Below, piece after piece: positions 32,942-40,496 of a DNA stretch of 64,000 nt; position 1 is the first letter of the stretch; every line of letters begins with the position of its first letter. The notes beneath the pieces were generated by a model. That model saw only the letters and a program-made list of their open reading frames with translations. It was not told where the DNA came from and did not search any database. The stretch spans positions 56,307-120,306 of the forward strand of contig DATKMK010000120.1 in NCBI GenBank assembly GCA_035541895.1, in the 5' to 3' direction. The DNA comes from DATKMK01 sp035541895 (lineage in GTDB: Bacteria > Desulfobacterota > Binatia > HRBIN30 > JACQVA1). The position numbers were made by a program, and so were the translations under genes.

Positions 32942-34069
32942 ATGATCGCGACGGCGGCAACAGGCAAGCTCGCGCGCATCCGCGACGAGCTGGCTCAACT
33001 CTTCGTCGAGCGCGGCGAGCTGATCGACGCGGCGCTCAGCGCGTTGCTCGCCGGCCAGCACGTGCTCATCATCGGCCCACCGGGGACCGCCAAGTCGATG
33101 CTGGCCGACGCCCTCTGCCAACGCCTCGCGGGCGCAAACTACTTCCAATGGCTGCTGACCAAGTTTACGACGCCGGAAGAGCTGTTCGGCGCCGTGAGCT
33201 TACAATCGCTGGAGCGCGACGACTACCGCCGCGTCACCACGCACAAATTGCCCGAAGCCCACATCGCCTTTCTCGACGAAGTCTTCAAAGCCAACTCGTC
33301 GATCCTCAACGCCATCCTCACGCTGATGAACGAACGGCGCTTCCACAACGGCCGCGAAGTCACGTCGGTCCCGCTGATCACCCTGTTCGGCGCCAGCAAC
33401 GAGCTGCCCGAAGAGGACGAACTCCGCGCGCTCTACGATCGTTTTCTCGTGCGCTTCGTCGTTGGGTACATCGAGGAGGACTTTCGCTTCCTCAAGATGC
33501 TGCAAGCGCACGCGCCGGAGACCTCCACCGTCCTTTCGCTCGACGATCTGCGCGATCTGCAGGCCGCCGCGCACGCGGTGACGATTCCGGCGCACATCTA
33601 TCGGTCGCTCGCGGATCTCCGCCGCCAACTCGGTCGCAAGCAAATCGTCGCCTCCGACCGTCGCTACCGCCAATGCCTCGGACTGCTGCAAGCGCGCGCG
33701 GTGTTGCTCGGCCGCCGCGAGGTGGCGGAAGACGACTTGTTCGTGCTCGATCACGTGCTCTGGCGCGAGCCCACCGAGCGCAACGAAGTCCACGCCACGA
33801 TCCACGAGCTGCTGCGCGGCTACGAAGACGAAGTCAAGGTGTTGCTCTATCAAAGCCGCGAACTCCGCGACTACGCGTACCGCCAGTGGGAGAACAACGA
33901 GCTGCGCAGCCGTGCGGTGGTCGAAGCGCATACCAAGATTCGCAACATTCTCGCCAAAGTCGCAACCATTCTCGATGAGGCCCGCACAGTTGGCCGCCCG
34001 ATCGAGAAGGTCCAGGCGGTGAAAGAGGAAATCGAAACCATTCAGCAACGAATGTTGGAGGCGCTGTGA
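32942..34069 (+). CDS. MoxR/RavA-family AAA+ ATPase
   Basis: The 375-residue protein has Walker A GPPGTAKS (residues 45-52), Walker B IAFLDEVFKA, sensor-1 TLFGASNELPE and the typical RavA insertion NAILTLMNERRFHNG. It is a chaperone-type ATPase that acts with a VWA partner, here encoded 84 nt downstream. The ATG at 32867 is in frame but precedes a low-GC3, unconserved stretch, so 32942 is preferred. The two genes are probably cotranscribed. Confidence 0.9.
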   Translation: MIATAATGKLARIRDELAQLFVERGELIDAALSALLAGQHVLIIGPPGTAKSMLADALCQRLAGANYFQWLLTKFTTPEELFGAVSLQSLERDDYRRVTTHKLPEAHIAFLDEVFKANSSILNAILTLMNERRFHNGREVTSVPLITLFGASNELPEEDELRALYDRFLVRFVVGYIEEDFRFLKMLQAHAPETSTVLSLDDLRDLQAAAHAVTIPAHIYRSLADLRRQLGRKQIVASDRRYRQCLGLLQARAVLLGRREVAEDDLFVLDHVLWREPTERNEVHATIHELLRGYEDEVKVLLYQSRELRDYAYRQWENNELRSRAVVEAHTKIRNILAKVATILDEARTVGRPIEKVQAVKEEIETIQQRMLEAL

Positions 34070-34147
34070 GTGAGTGGTGAGTGGCAGGAACCTTCCCGCG
34101 GCGTTCTGATCACTTACGACTCACGACCCACCACTCACGACCCACCA
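34070..34147. repeat. Inverted and tandem repeats between the MoxR and VWA genes
   Basis: GTGAGTGGTG (34070-34079) is inverted at 34129-34138, and a 14-bp unit CTCACGACCCACCA is tandemly repeated at 34120-34147. The segment fills the gap before the VWA gene. Confidence 0.6.
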
Positions 34148-34153
34148 CTCGCC

Positions 34154-35662
34154 ATGTTCCTCGAAACCGACTCCTATGACCGTGCCGCGTGGGCGCGTTT
34201 GCAGGCCGACTCGGCGTCGCTGCGTGACGTGATCGAAAGCGGCGGGAAGCTGTTGCCGCATTTCGACGAGTTCATGCTCGATCTGTTCGCGTTGCTCTTT
34301 AAGCTCAACATCGTCTCGCATCCCGCTTCGGAGGTCGCGCCGAGCGCGGCGTTCTACGGCGTGTTGATCGAGCAGTTGCGCGCCGTGCCGGTGCTCGCAG
34401 CCTTGCGGCAGCAGACGGTGCTCGATGAGACGCGCGCTGGTCTCGCCACCTTGTTGCTCGGCGAGCGGCTGCTGGAGTTGATCAAGTCGGAGCGCGTGTT
34501 GACGCGTGCCGAAATGCTGGATTTCTGGAACTTGCAGCAACACGAGGAGGAGCTGAATCAGCGGCGGGACGAGGCCGAGACCGCAGCGGATCTGCGCCTA
34601 CGCGCGTCAACCAAAGCCAGCGAGCGCCAACTGAGCGAACTCGAGGCGCGCATGCGGCGCGAAGCCGAGACGGCGGAGCGCCGGCTACAGCAACGCGCGC
34701 AGCAAGTTCAGGCGACGCTCAAAGACTCGGCCGAGCGCAGCCGCAACCGGGTCGAGGCGCAGGCACAGCGCGTGCTGCAGGATCTCGATGACACGGCGGA
34801 ACAGTCGGAGAGTTGGAGCGTGCAGCTCGGCACCGGCCAACGCTCGTCGCCGGCCGCCCAGATCGAATTGGGCCGGCGGCTGGCGAACAATCAGAAGCTA
34901 CGCAAGTTGGCGCGAATGGTCGGCCGCATGCGCGAGTCGGCGTTGGCGCTGCGGCAGAAGATGTTCGAGCGCGCCAGCGCCGAGATGTACGAGATCGGCG
35001 CCGGCGCCGAGCTGAGCCGCCTGCTTCCGCACGAGTTGCTGGCGCTGCGCCATCCGGTGCTGCGACGCGATTTCGCGCGCCGCCTTCTCGATGGCGAGTT
35101 GCTCCAGTACTCGCTGCGCGCGCGCGAAGAGAAGGGCAAAGGCCCGATGATCGTGTGCCTCGACGGATCCTCGTCGATGGCGGGCGACAAAGAAATTTGG
35201 TCGAAGGCGGTCACGTTGACGCTGCTCGACATCGCGCGCCGCCAACGCCGGCGGTTTCGATCGATCTGCTTCTCCTCCGCCGACATGCCGTTGCAAGTGC
35301 TCGAACTGAACCAGTGGGAGCGCTACGCCGCGCGGCTGCCCGAGGTGATGGAGCTGGCGGAATACTTCCCGGGCGGCGGAACCGATTTTCAGAAGCCGCT
35401 GAGCGCCGCGCTCGAGTGCCTGCGGAAGGCCAAATACACGCGCGGCGACATCGTGTTCATCACCGACGGCGAGTGCCGCGTCACCCCCGAATGGCTCGCC
35501 GAGTTCAAGCGCCAGAAAGATCGCCTCGGCTTTTCCCTGTTCTCGATCCTCATCGACATCGGCCCCAGCGCGCTCGGCACGTTGCGGGAATTCAGCGACA
35601 AGATCGCCACCGTGTCACAGCTCACCAGCGAGGCGGGGCGGGACATTTTCCTGAAGTTCTGA
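34154..35662 (+). CDS. VWA-domain protein (ViaA-like partner of the MoxR ATPase)
   Basis: The 502-residue protein has an alpha-helical, Arg/Glu/Gln-rich N-terminal half (coiled coil around residues 130-230). A C-terminal von Willebrand A domain follows, with the MIDAS motif DGSSSMAG and later FPGGGTDF and FITDGECR. It should bind the ATPase encoded upstream. The frame is open back to 34070, but the ATG at 34154 is where coding character resumes after the repeats; no good ribosome-binding site is visible. Confidence 0.85.
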   Translation: MFLETDSYDRAAWARLQADSASLRDVIESGGKLLPHFDEFMLDLFALLFKLNIVSHPASEVAPSAAFYGVLIEQLRAVPVLAALRQQTVLDETRAGLATLLLGERLLELIKSERVLTRAEMLDFWNLQQHEEELNQRRDEAETAADLRLRASTKASERQLSELEARMRREAETAERRLQQRAQQVQATLKDSAERSRNRVEAQAQRVLQDLDDTAEQSESWSVQLGTGQRSSPAAQIELGRRLANNQKLRKLARMVGRMRESALALRQKMFERASAEMYEIGAGAELSRLLPHELLALRHPVLRRDFARRLLDGELLQYSLRAREEKGKGPMIVCLDGSSSMAGDKEIWSKAVTLTLLDIARRQRRRFRSICFSSADMPLQVLELNQWERYAARLPEVMELAEYFPGGGTDFQKPLSAALECLRKAKYTRGDIVFITDGECRVTPEWLAEFKRQKDRLGFSLFSILIDIGPSALGTLREFSDKIATVSQLTSEAGRDIFLKF

Positions 35663-35667
35663 AGGGC

Positions 35668-35704
35668 GCCACCGACACCCAGTCAGCGTCTGGATGTCGG
35701 TGGC
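35668..35704. terminator. Bidirectional hairpin between convergent VWA and aldehyde dehydrogenase genes
   Basis: A 10-bp perfect stem (35668-35677 with 35695-35704), extended inside by CCAG/CTGG, lies between the converging stops. A U-tract is absent. Confidence 0.55.
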
Positions 35705-35732
35705 CGCAAATACGCGCGGAGAACCCCGCGCA

Positions 35733-37256
35733 TTAGTGCGCGCCGAGATTCACCCACACACTCTTGATGTGCGTGTACAGTTCGAGCGCGGCCTTGCCCA
35801 TCTCGCGGCCGAAGCCGCTTTGCTTGTAGCCGCCGAACGGCGAGGCGGCGTCGAAGACGTTGTAGCAGTTGATCCACACCGTACCCGCGCGCAGGGTCTC
35901 GGCCATGCGATGCGCCTTCTGAATGTCACGGGTCCACACCGCGGCGGCCAAGCCGTATGTGCTGTCGTTGCCGGCGGCCACGACGTCGTCCGCGTCTTTG
36001 AACGGAATCGCGCAGACCACCGGGCCAAAGATTTCTTCGCGGGTGATCTTCATGTCGGCCTTTACGTCGGCAAACACGGTCGGCCGGACGAAGTACCCTT
36101 TGCTCAGTTCCTTCGGCCGCCCGCCGCCGGCGAGGACCTTCGCGCCCTCCTTCTGACCCGACGCGAGGTATCCACTCACGCGATCATACTGCTCGCTCGA
36201 CACCAGCGGGCCCATCTCGGTGGCGGTGTCCATCCCGGGGCCGACCTTGATCTTGTCCGAAAACTCCACGAGCTTGGGCATGACCTTGTCGTAAATCGGC
36301 TGCTCGATGAACAGGCGCGAACCCGCGCAGCAGCATTGCCCGTGATTGAAGTAGATCGCCGACGCCGCGCCGACCGCGGCCTGTTCGAGATCGGCGTCGG
36401 CAAAGACGATGTTGGGAGACTTGCCGCCGAGCTCGAGTGAGATCCGCTTCAGATTGCCCGATGCGGCGCGCATGATCTCCTTGCCAACCTCGGTCGATCC
36501 GGTGAACGCAACCTTGTCGAGATCGGGATGCGCGGCGATCGCGGCACCCGCGGTCTCGCCGAAGCCAGTGACAATGTTCACCACGCCCGGCGGGATGCCC
36601 GCGTCGTCGAGCAACTCGCCGAGACGGAGCGCCGACAGCGGCGTCTGTTCCGCCGGCTTCAGCACCACGGTGTTGCCGCACGCCAGCGCGGCGCCAAGTT
36701 TCCATGCGGCCATGAGCAGCGGGAAGTTCCACGGAATGATCTGACCGACAACGCCGACCGGTTCGCGCAGCGTGTAGTTCAAAAAGCGTTGGCCCGGGAT
36801 CGAGACCGGAATCGTCTCGCCTTCGACCTTGGTCGCCCAGCCGGCGTAATAGCGAAAGTGATCGACTACGAGCGGAACGTCGGCGACGCGCGCTACCGCC
36901 AGCGGCTTGCCGTTGTCGAGCGTTTCGAGCTGCGCGAATTCCTCGGTGCGCTGTTCGATCAAATCGGCCAGCTTCCACAACGCCCGCCCGCGCTCCGACA
37001 CCGTCATGCGTCGCCACGGGCCGTCTTCGAATGCGCGCCGGGCCGCGCGCACCGCGCGATCGACGTCTTCCGTGTCGCCGGCGGGGATCTCAGCCAGCGG
37101 CTCCTCGGTCGCCGGATCGTAGGTCGTGAACGTCTTGCCGGACGCCGCCTCCACCCACTTGCCGTCGATCAGCATGCGTCGCGTGCGCCCCTGAATGAAC
37201 GAGCGCACACCGGTGTCGACACTCGAATACGTCGCGAGGGCATTCGCTGTTGCCAT
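35733..37256 (-). CDS. Aldehyde dehydrogenase (NAD-dependent, ALDH1-like)
   Basis: The 507-residue enzyme has GQIIPWNFPLLMA and KPAEQTPL for cofactor binding, and FTGSTEVGKEIM. The general base Glu lies in LELGGKSPNIVF and the catalytic Cys in NHGQCCCAGSRLF. The C-terminal PFGGYKQSGFGRE follows. GAAAGGAG precedes the ATG at 37256. It is a broad aliphatic or aromatic aldehyde dehydrogenase in this carbon-oxidation setting, and is monocistronic with its own promoter. Confidence 0.92.
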   Translation of the reverse strand: MATANALATYSSVDTGVRSFIQGRTRRMLIDGKWVEAASGKTFTTYDPATEEPLAEIPAGDTEDVDRAVRAARRAFEDGPWRRMTVSERGRALWKLADLIEQRTEEFAQLETLDNGKPLAVARVADVPLVVDHFRYYAGWATKVEGETIPVSIPGQRFLNYTLREPVGVVGQIIPWNFPLLMAAWKLGAALACGNTVVLKPAEQTPLSALRLGELLDDAGIPPGVVNIVTGFGETAGAAIAAHPDLDKVAFTGSTEVGKEIMRAASGNLKRISLELGGKSPNIVFADADLEQAAVGAASAIYFNHGQCCCAGSRLFIEQPIYDKVMPKLVEFSDKIKVGPGMDTATEMGPLVSSEQYDRVSGYLASGQKEGAKVLAGGGRPKELSKGYFVRPTVFADVKADMKITREEIFGPVVCAIPFKDADDVVAAGNDSTYGLAAAVWTRDIQKAHRMAETLRAGTVWINCYNVFDAASPFGGYKQSGFGREMGKAALELYTHIKSVWVNLGAH

Positions 37257-37325
37257 GGCTATCTCCTTTCGCTGCGTGACATCCGATGAGCATTCGACGA
37301 GCGAGCCGCTCGCCGATTCGCCTTG

Positions 37326-37355
37326 GCTATAGTGGCCGCCGAGGCGAGAAGTCAA
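37326..37355 (-). promoter_or_regulatory. Promoter of the aldehyde dehydrogenase gene
   Basis: On the minus strand TTGACT (37350-37355), an 18-nt spacer, then TATAGC (37326-37331); the leader is about 63 nt. Confidence 0.55.
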
Positions 37356-37393
37356 TCACGGCGCGACGGGATAGAGCGGGCGACCACGGAGTC

Positions 37394-40363
37394 TCACAAT
37401 GTGGTCCGACACCCGTGCAGGGCGTTTCCTACCGCTGCGACCAGTTCGTCGACGGTGACACGGCCGTCGCCGTTGGCATCGAAGGCGGCGCACGCGTCGA
37501 CCTGCTGACTCCCCAGTGCGATGTCGACGCCAAGCACCAGATTGTCCACGGTGACGAGTCCTTGATGGCTGCAGTCGCCGACGCACACCGCGCTCGGGGT
37601 TGCGGTCGGGGACGGTGGCGTTGGCGATGACGTCGGCAGCATCGTCATCGACGGCGACGGCGACTCGGTACTTGTAGCCGGCGCCGTCGGCGTGGCGGTT
37701 GCCACGGGTGTTTCGGTCGAGGCGTCGGTTGCGGTCGCAGTCGCTGATCCCGTGGGCAACGGCGACGACGTGCTCGTCGGCGTCGCCGCCTGAGTTGGGG
37801 GTGACGTGATCGGTGCGCTTGCGGTCGCGGTATCGGTCGGCGTGGCGGTTAACGTATTCGTCGGCGTCGCGGTTGCGGTGTCGGTCGGCGACGCGGTCGG
37901 CGCGGAACTGAACGTCGCAGTTTGAGTCGGAGTCGAGGTAGATGAAGGCGTCGGAGATGCCGTCGTTGTCGAAGTCTCCGTCCCGGTGACTGACGCGGTC
38001 GAAGTCCACGTCGCGGTAACTGTGGGCGGCTGGGTGAGCGTCGGGCTCACTGTTGCAGTCGTCGACACCGTCGGGACCGCCGTCGCCGTTATCGTCGTGC
38101 TCACAACGGTTGCCGTGAATAACTCCGTCGGCGTCATTGTCGTAGTCGCCGGCGGTGTCGACGTAACGGACACCGTCTGCGTCGGGCTCATCGTTGACGT
38201 CATTGATGGCGTCGGCGTGTTCGTCGTGGTTGCAGGGACCGTCGCGCTCTCGGTCGCCGTAACAGTAGGGGACGCCGTTGGCGAAGATGTGAGCGTCCCA
38301 CTAGCCGTCGCGCTGGCCGATGGGGTCATTGACGGCGCTAGGGAAAGCGTGACTGTCGCTGAAGATGTCGCGCTTGCCGTCGCGGTCGGGGACCATGTCG
38401 ACGTTGTCGTTCGAGTCGCGGTCACATTGGCAGTCGGCGTTCTGGTGCCGGTCAGCGATGGGGATGGTGTACCCGTAGCTGTCGATGTTGGGGTCGGCGA
38501 GACCGTCGCGGACGGGCTCACGGTTGGCGTCGGAGTCGGCGACGGCGTGGCCGAACTTGCTCCGATCACCGCCTGCACCGCGGCAAATGCGTCGAGCAGT
38601 CCGGCGCCGGAGTCACGGTCGATCCCGGCGGCTCCAATGTCCAACGCGGTCGATGCGAGCGCCGCGCGAATCTGGGGCGCGCTCAACGATGGGTTGGCCG
38701 ATTTGACCAGCGCGGCGATCGCCGCAGCGTGCGGTGCGGCGGCCGAGGTGCCGTAGAACGGATTGAAGCCGGAGGCCGACACCTTCACCCCGTCGGCCGC
38801 GGCCATATCGGGCTTCTGCCGCACGCTCCCGCCGTTCGCAAGAAAGTTGCCCGGCGTGATCGGCGTCCCGTCCGCCGTGAAGAAGATGCGCCGCGGCCCG
38901 TCGGAACTGAAGAACTCGATTGGAGCTGCTGAGGTGAATGCCGTGGTCTTCCCGGCTGCGCTCACTGCGCCGACCGCGATCGCGGTGGCAGCGGTCGGAT
39001 GTCCCCAGATTGCTCCGGCGGTACTCACCGCGAGCAATCCACCGTTGGTGTCCAGGTGCAGATAGCGGTCGGCGCCGGAATATCTTACGATCGCCAATCC
39101 GGACCCGACCGCATTGATCGAGGCGACGTTGATTCCCTCCATCGGATCTTGCACGCCGTTTTGCGGGTCGGTCGATGCGGCGATGACCGACCCGTTCTTG
39201 ATGAGAAACAGATCGTAGTCGTTCGCCGAGGCCCCGAAGGGATCGGACCATTGCAGCGTGATCCAATCCAATGGCTGCCCGGCGATGGTGTCGAGTGTCG
39301 ACGTGCCGAAGTTGTGCAACGTCTCGACGTCGCCGTGATAGGTGAGCGTGCTGCCGGATGAAACGAAGTTACCCTCCCACGCCCCCGCGGTGTTACTGTC
39401 CTTGTTGCCGCCGTTGCCCGCGGCGGAGAAGTACAACGCGCCTGAGTCGCTGACGGCGTCGACGGCTTGGGCGATGATCCCGTCTTGAAACACCGGCTCG
39501 TCGAAATAGCCGATGTCGTCGACCAGAATGTCGCACCCGGCGTCGCGCAAGGCGCGAATGCTGTCGGCCATGCCAGCGTCCCCTCCGTTGGCGGTCGCGA
39601 AGTACAAGGAAGCGCCCGGGGCGAGATCGAAGACGACTTCGAGCAGCGCCGTGCCCTCGCCGGTTCCGGGCGCGCCGCTCCGTCCGGGCAATACCGTCAC
39701 GGAACCCACGTCACCGCTGCCTTGCACCGCAGCGAGATGGTCGACGCTGTCGGACAGCACGCCGATTTTCACGCCGGCCCCGTTCACATTGAACGTTGAT
39801 CGGGCGAGACTGGCGCGATGCGCGACGTCCCCTTCCGAGGTTGTCAACTTCCGCAGCCGCGGCTGTGCCGCCGGTCGAACGCTCAAGACTTCGCGACCTC
39901 CCGCGACGCCTTCGACCTCCGCCAACGGCAACCACGCCCGGATCGAATGGTATTGGGAAAAGCTGCTCACCACCTCGCCGCCGGCGGCGTCGATCTGCGC
40001 CGACACCGCGTCGTTGTCGGTCACGCGCACATCGACCAGCACTCGATTGGCGCCGTCGCTGCGCAAGTGCGTTTTGAGCGATCTCACACCCGCCGCGATC
40101 GCGACGTGCCGGCGCATCTTGTCGGCGTAGATCAGGTGTGAGCCCATCTTCCGCTGCGCCGGATTGCGCGCCGCCTTCTCTTCCAGCAGCGCCCGAATCT
40201 GTTGCACCGCCTTGGGATCGATCTCGCCTGCAGCAACCGCTCCGACGCGGATGATCGCGATTGCCAAACAACCAAAGACCCAGGCCGGCGTTGTGCGGCG
40301 CCATCCCGCACCGGTTCGAGGCAATCGTGCTGTGGTGCGAATCGCGTTCACCGGATCGATCAA
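37394..40363 (-). CDS. Large secreted subtilase-type protease with Thr/Pro-rich linker and dockerin-like tail
   Basis: The 989-residue protein starts with a long signal-anchor (hydrophobic AWVFGCLAIAIIRVG), then a propeptide (about 50-165). The peptidase domain has Asp205 (GVLSDS), the oxyanion Asn317 (AAGNGG) and Ser540 (YGTSAAAPHAA). At the place of the usual His in HGT it reads GEGTALLE (Glu236), giving a Ser-Glu-Asp arrangement as in sedolisins. Residues ~600-925 are a Ser/Thr/Pro-Ala linker. Residues 927-989 form a Cys-bounded dockerin-like repeat pair (CVGDCSHQGLVTVDNL; FDANGDGRVTVDELV). The fragment at 1-791 is its paralogue. Confidence 0.9.
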   Translation of the reverse strand: MIDPVNAIRTTARLPRTGAGWRRTTPAWVFGCLAIAIIRVGAVAAGEIDPKAVQQIRALLEEKAARNPAQRKMGSHLIYADKMRRHVAIAAGVRSLKTHLRSDGANRVLVDVRVTDNDAVSAQIDAAGGEVVSSFSQYHSIRAWLPLAEVEGVAGGREVLSVRPAAQPRLRKLTTSEGDVAHRASLARSTFNVNGAGVKIGVLSDSVDHLAAVQGSGDVGSVTVLPGRSGAPGTGEGTALLEVVFDLAPGASLYFATANGGDAGMADSIRALRDAGCDILVDDIGYFDEPVFQDGIIAQAVDAVSDSGALYFSAAGNGGNKDSNTAGAWEGNFVSSGSTLTYHGDVETLHNFGTSTLDTIAGQPLDWITLQWSDPFGASANDYDLFLIKNGSVIAASTDPQNGVQDPMEGINVASINAVGSGLAIVRYSGADRYLHLDTNGGLLAVSTAGAIWGHPTAATAIAVGAVSAAGKTTAFTSAAPIEFFSSDGPRRIFFTADGTPITPGNFLANGGSVRQKPDMAAADGVKVSASGFNPFYGTSAAAPHAAAIAALVKSANPSLSAPQIRAALASTALDIGAAGIDRDSGAGLLDAFAAVQAVIGASSATPSPTPTPTVSPSATVSPTPTSTATGTPSPSLTGTRTPTANVTATRTTTSTWSPTATASATSSATVTLSLAPSMTPSASATASGTLTSSPTASPTVTATESATVPATTTNTPTPSMTSTMSPTQTVSVTSTPPATTTMTPTELFTATVVSTTITATAVPTVSTTATVSPTLTQPPTVTATWTSTASVTGTETSTTTASPTPSSTSTPTQTATFSSAPTASPTDTATATPTNTLTATPTDTATASAPITSPPTQAATPTSTSSPLPTGSATATATDASTETPVATATPTAPATSTESPSPSMTMLPTSSPTPPSPTATPSAVCVGDCSHQGLVTVDNLVLGVDIALGSQQVDACAAFDANGDGRVTVDELVAAVGNALHGCRTTL

Positions 40364-40461
40364 TCGCTAGTGGTATATGGTTGAAGGAGACGTGTCGACC
40401 GGCAAAATCCTTGCACCCAGACCGACCAAGGTGTGACGTCTCCGGCTCCGAGATCACCGCG

Positions 40462-40490
40462 TTGACTTCGCCACCCGCGTCTTTTATCGC
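40462..40490 (+). promoter_or_regulatory. Promoter placed at the CoA-transferase start codon
   Basis: TTGACT (40462-40467), a 17-nt spacer and TATCGC (40485-40490) would start transcription at about 40497, which is the ATG itself. This suggests a leaderless mRNA. Confidence 0.45.
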
Positions 40491-40496
40491 CACCGC

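Noticed and set aside
37986..38756. Long plus-strand open frame rich in Val, Gly and Asp
   Set aside because: It is the antisense of the Thr/Ser/Pro-rich linker of the subtilase and arises from its biased composition.
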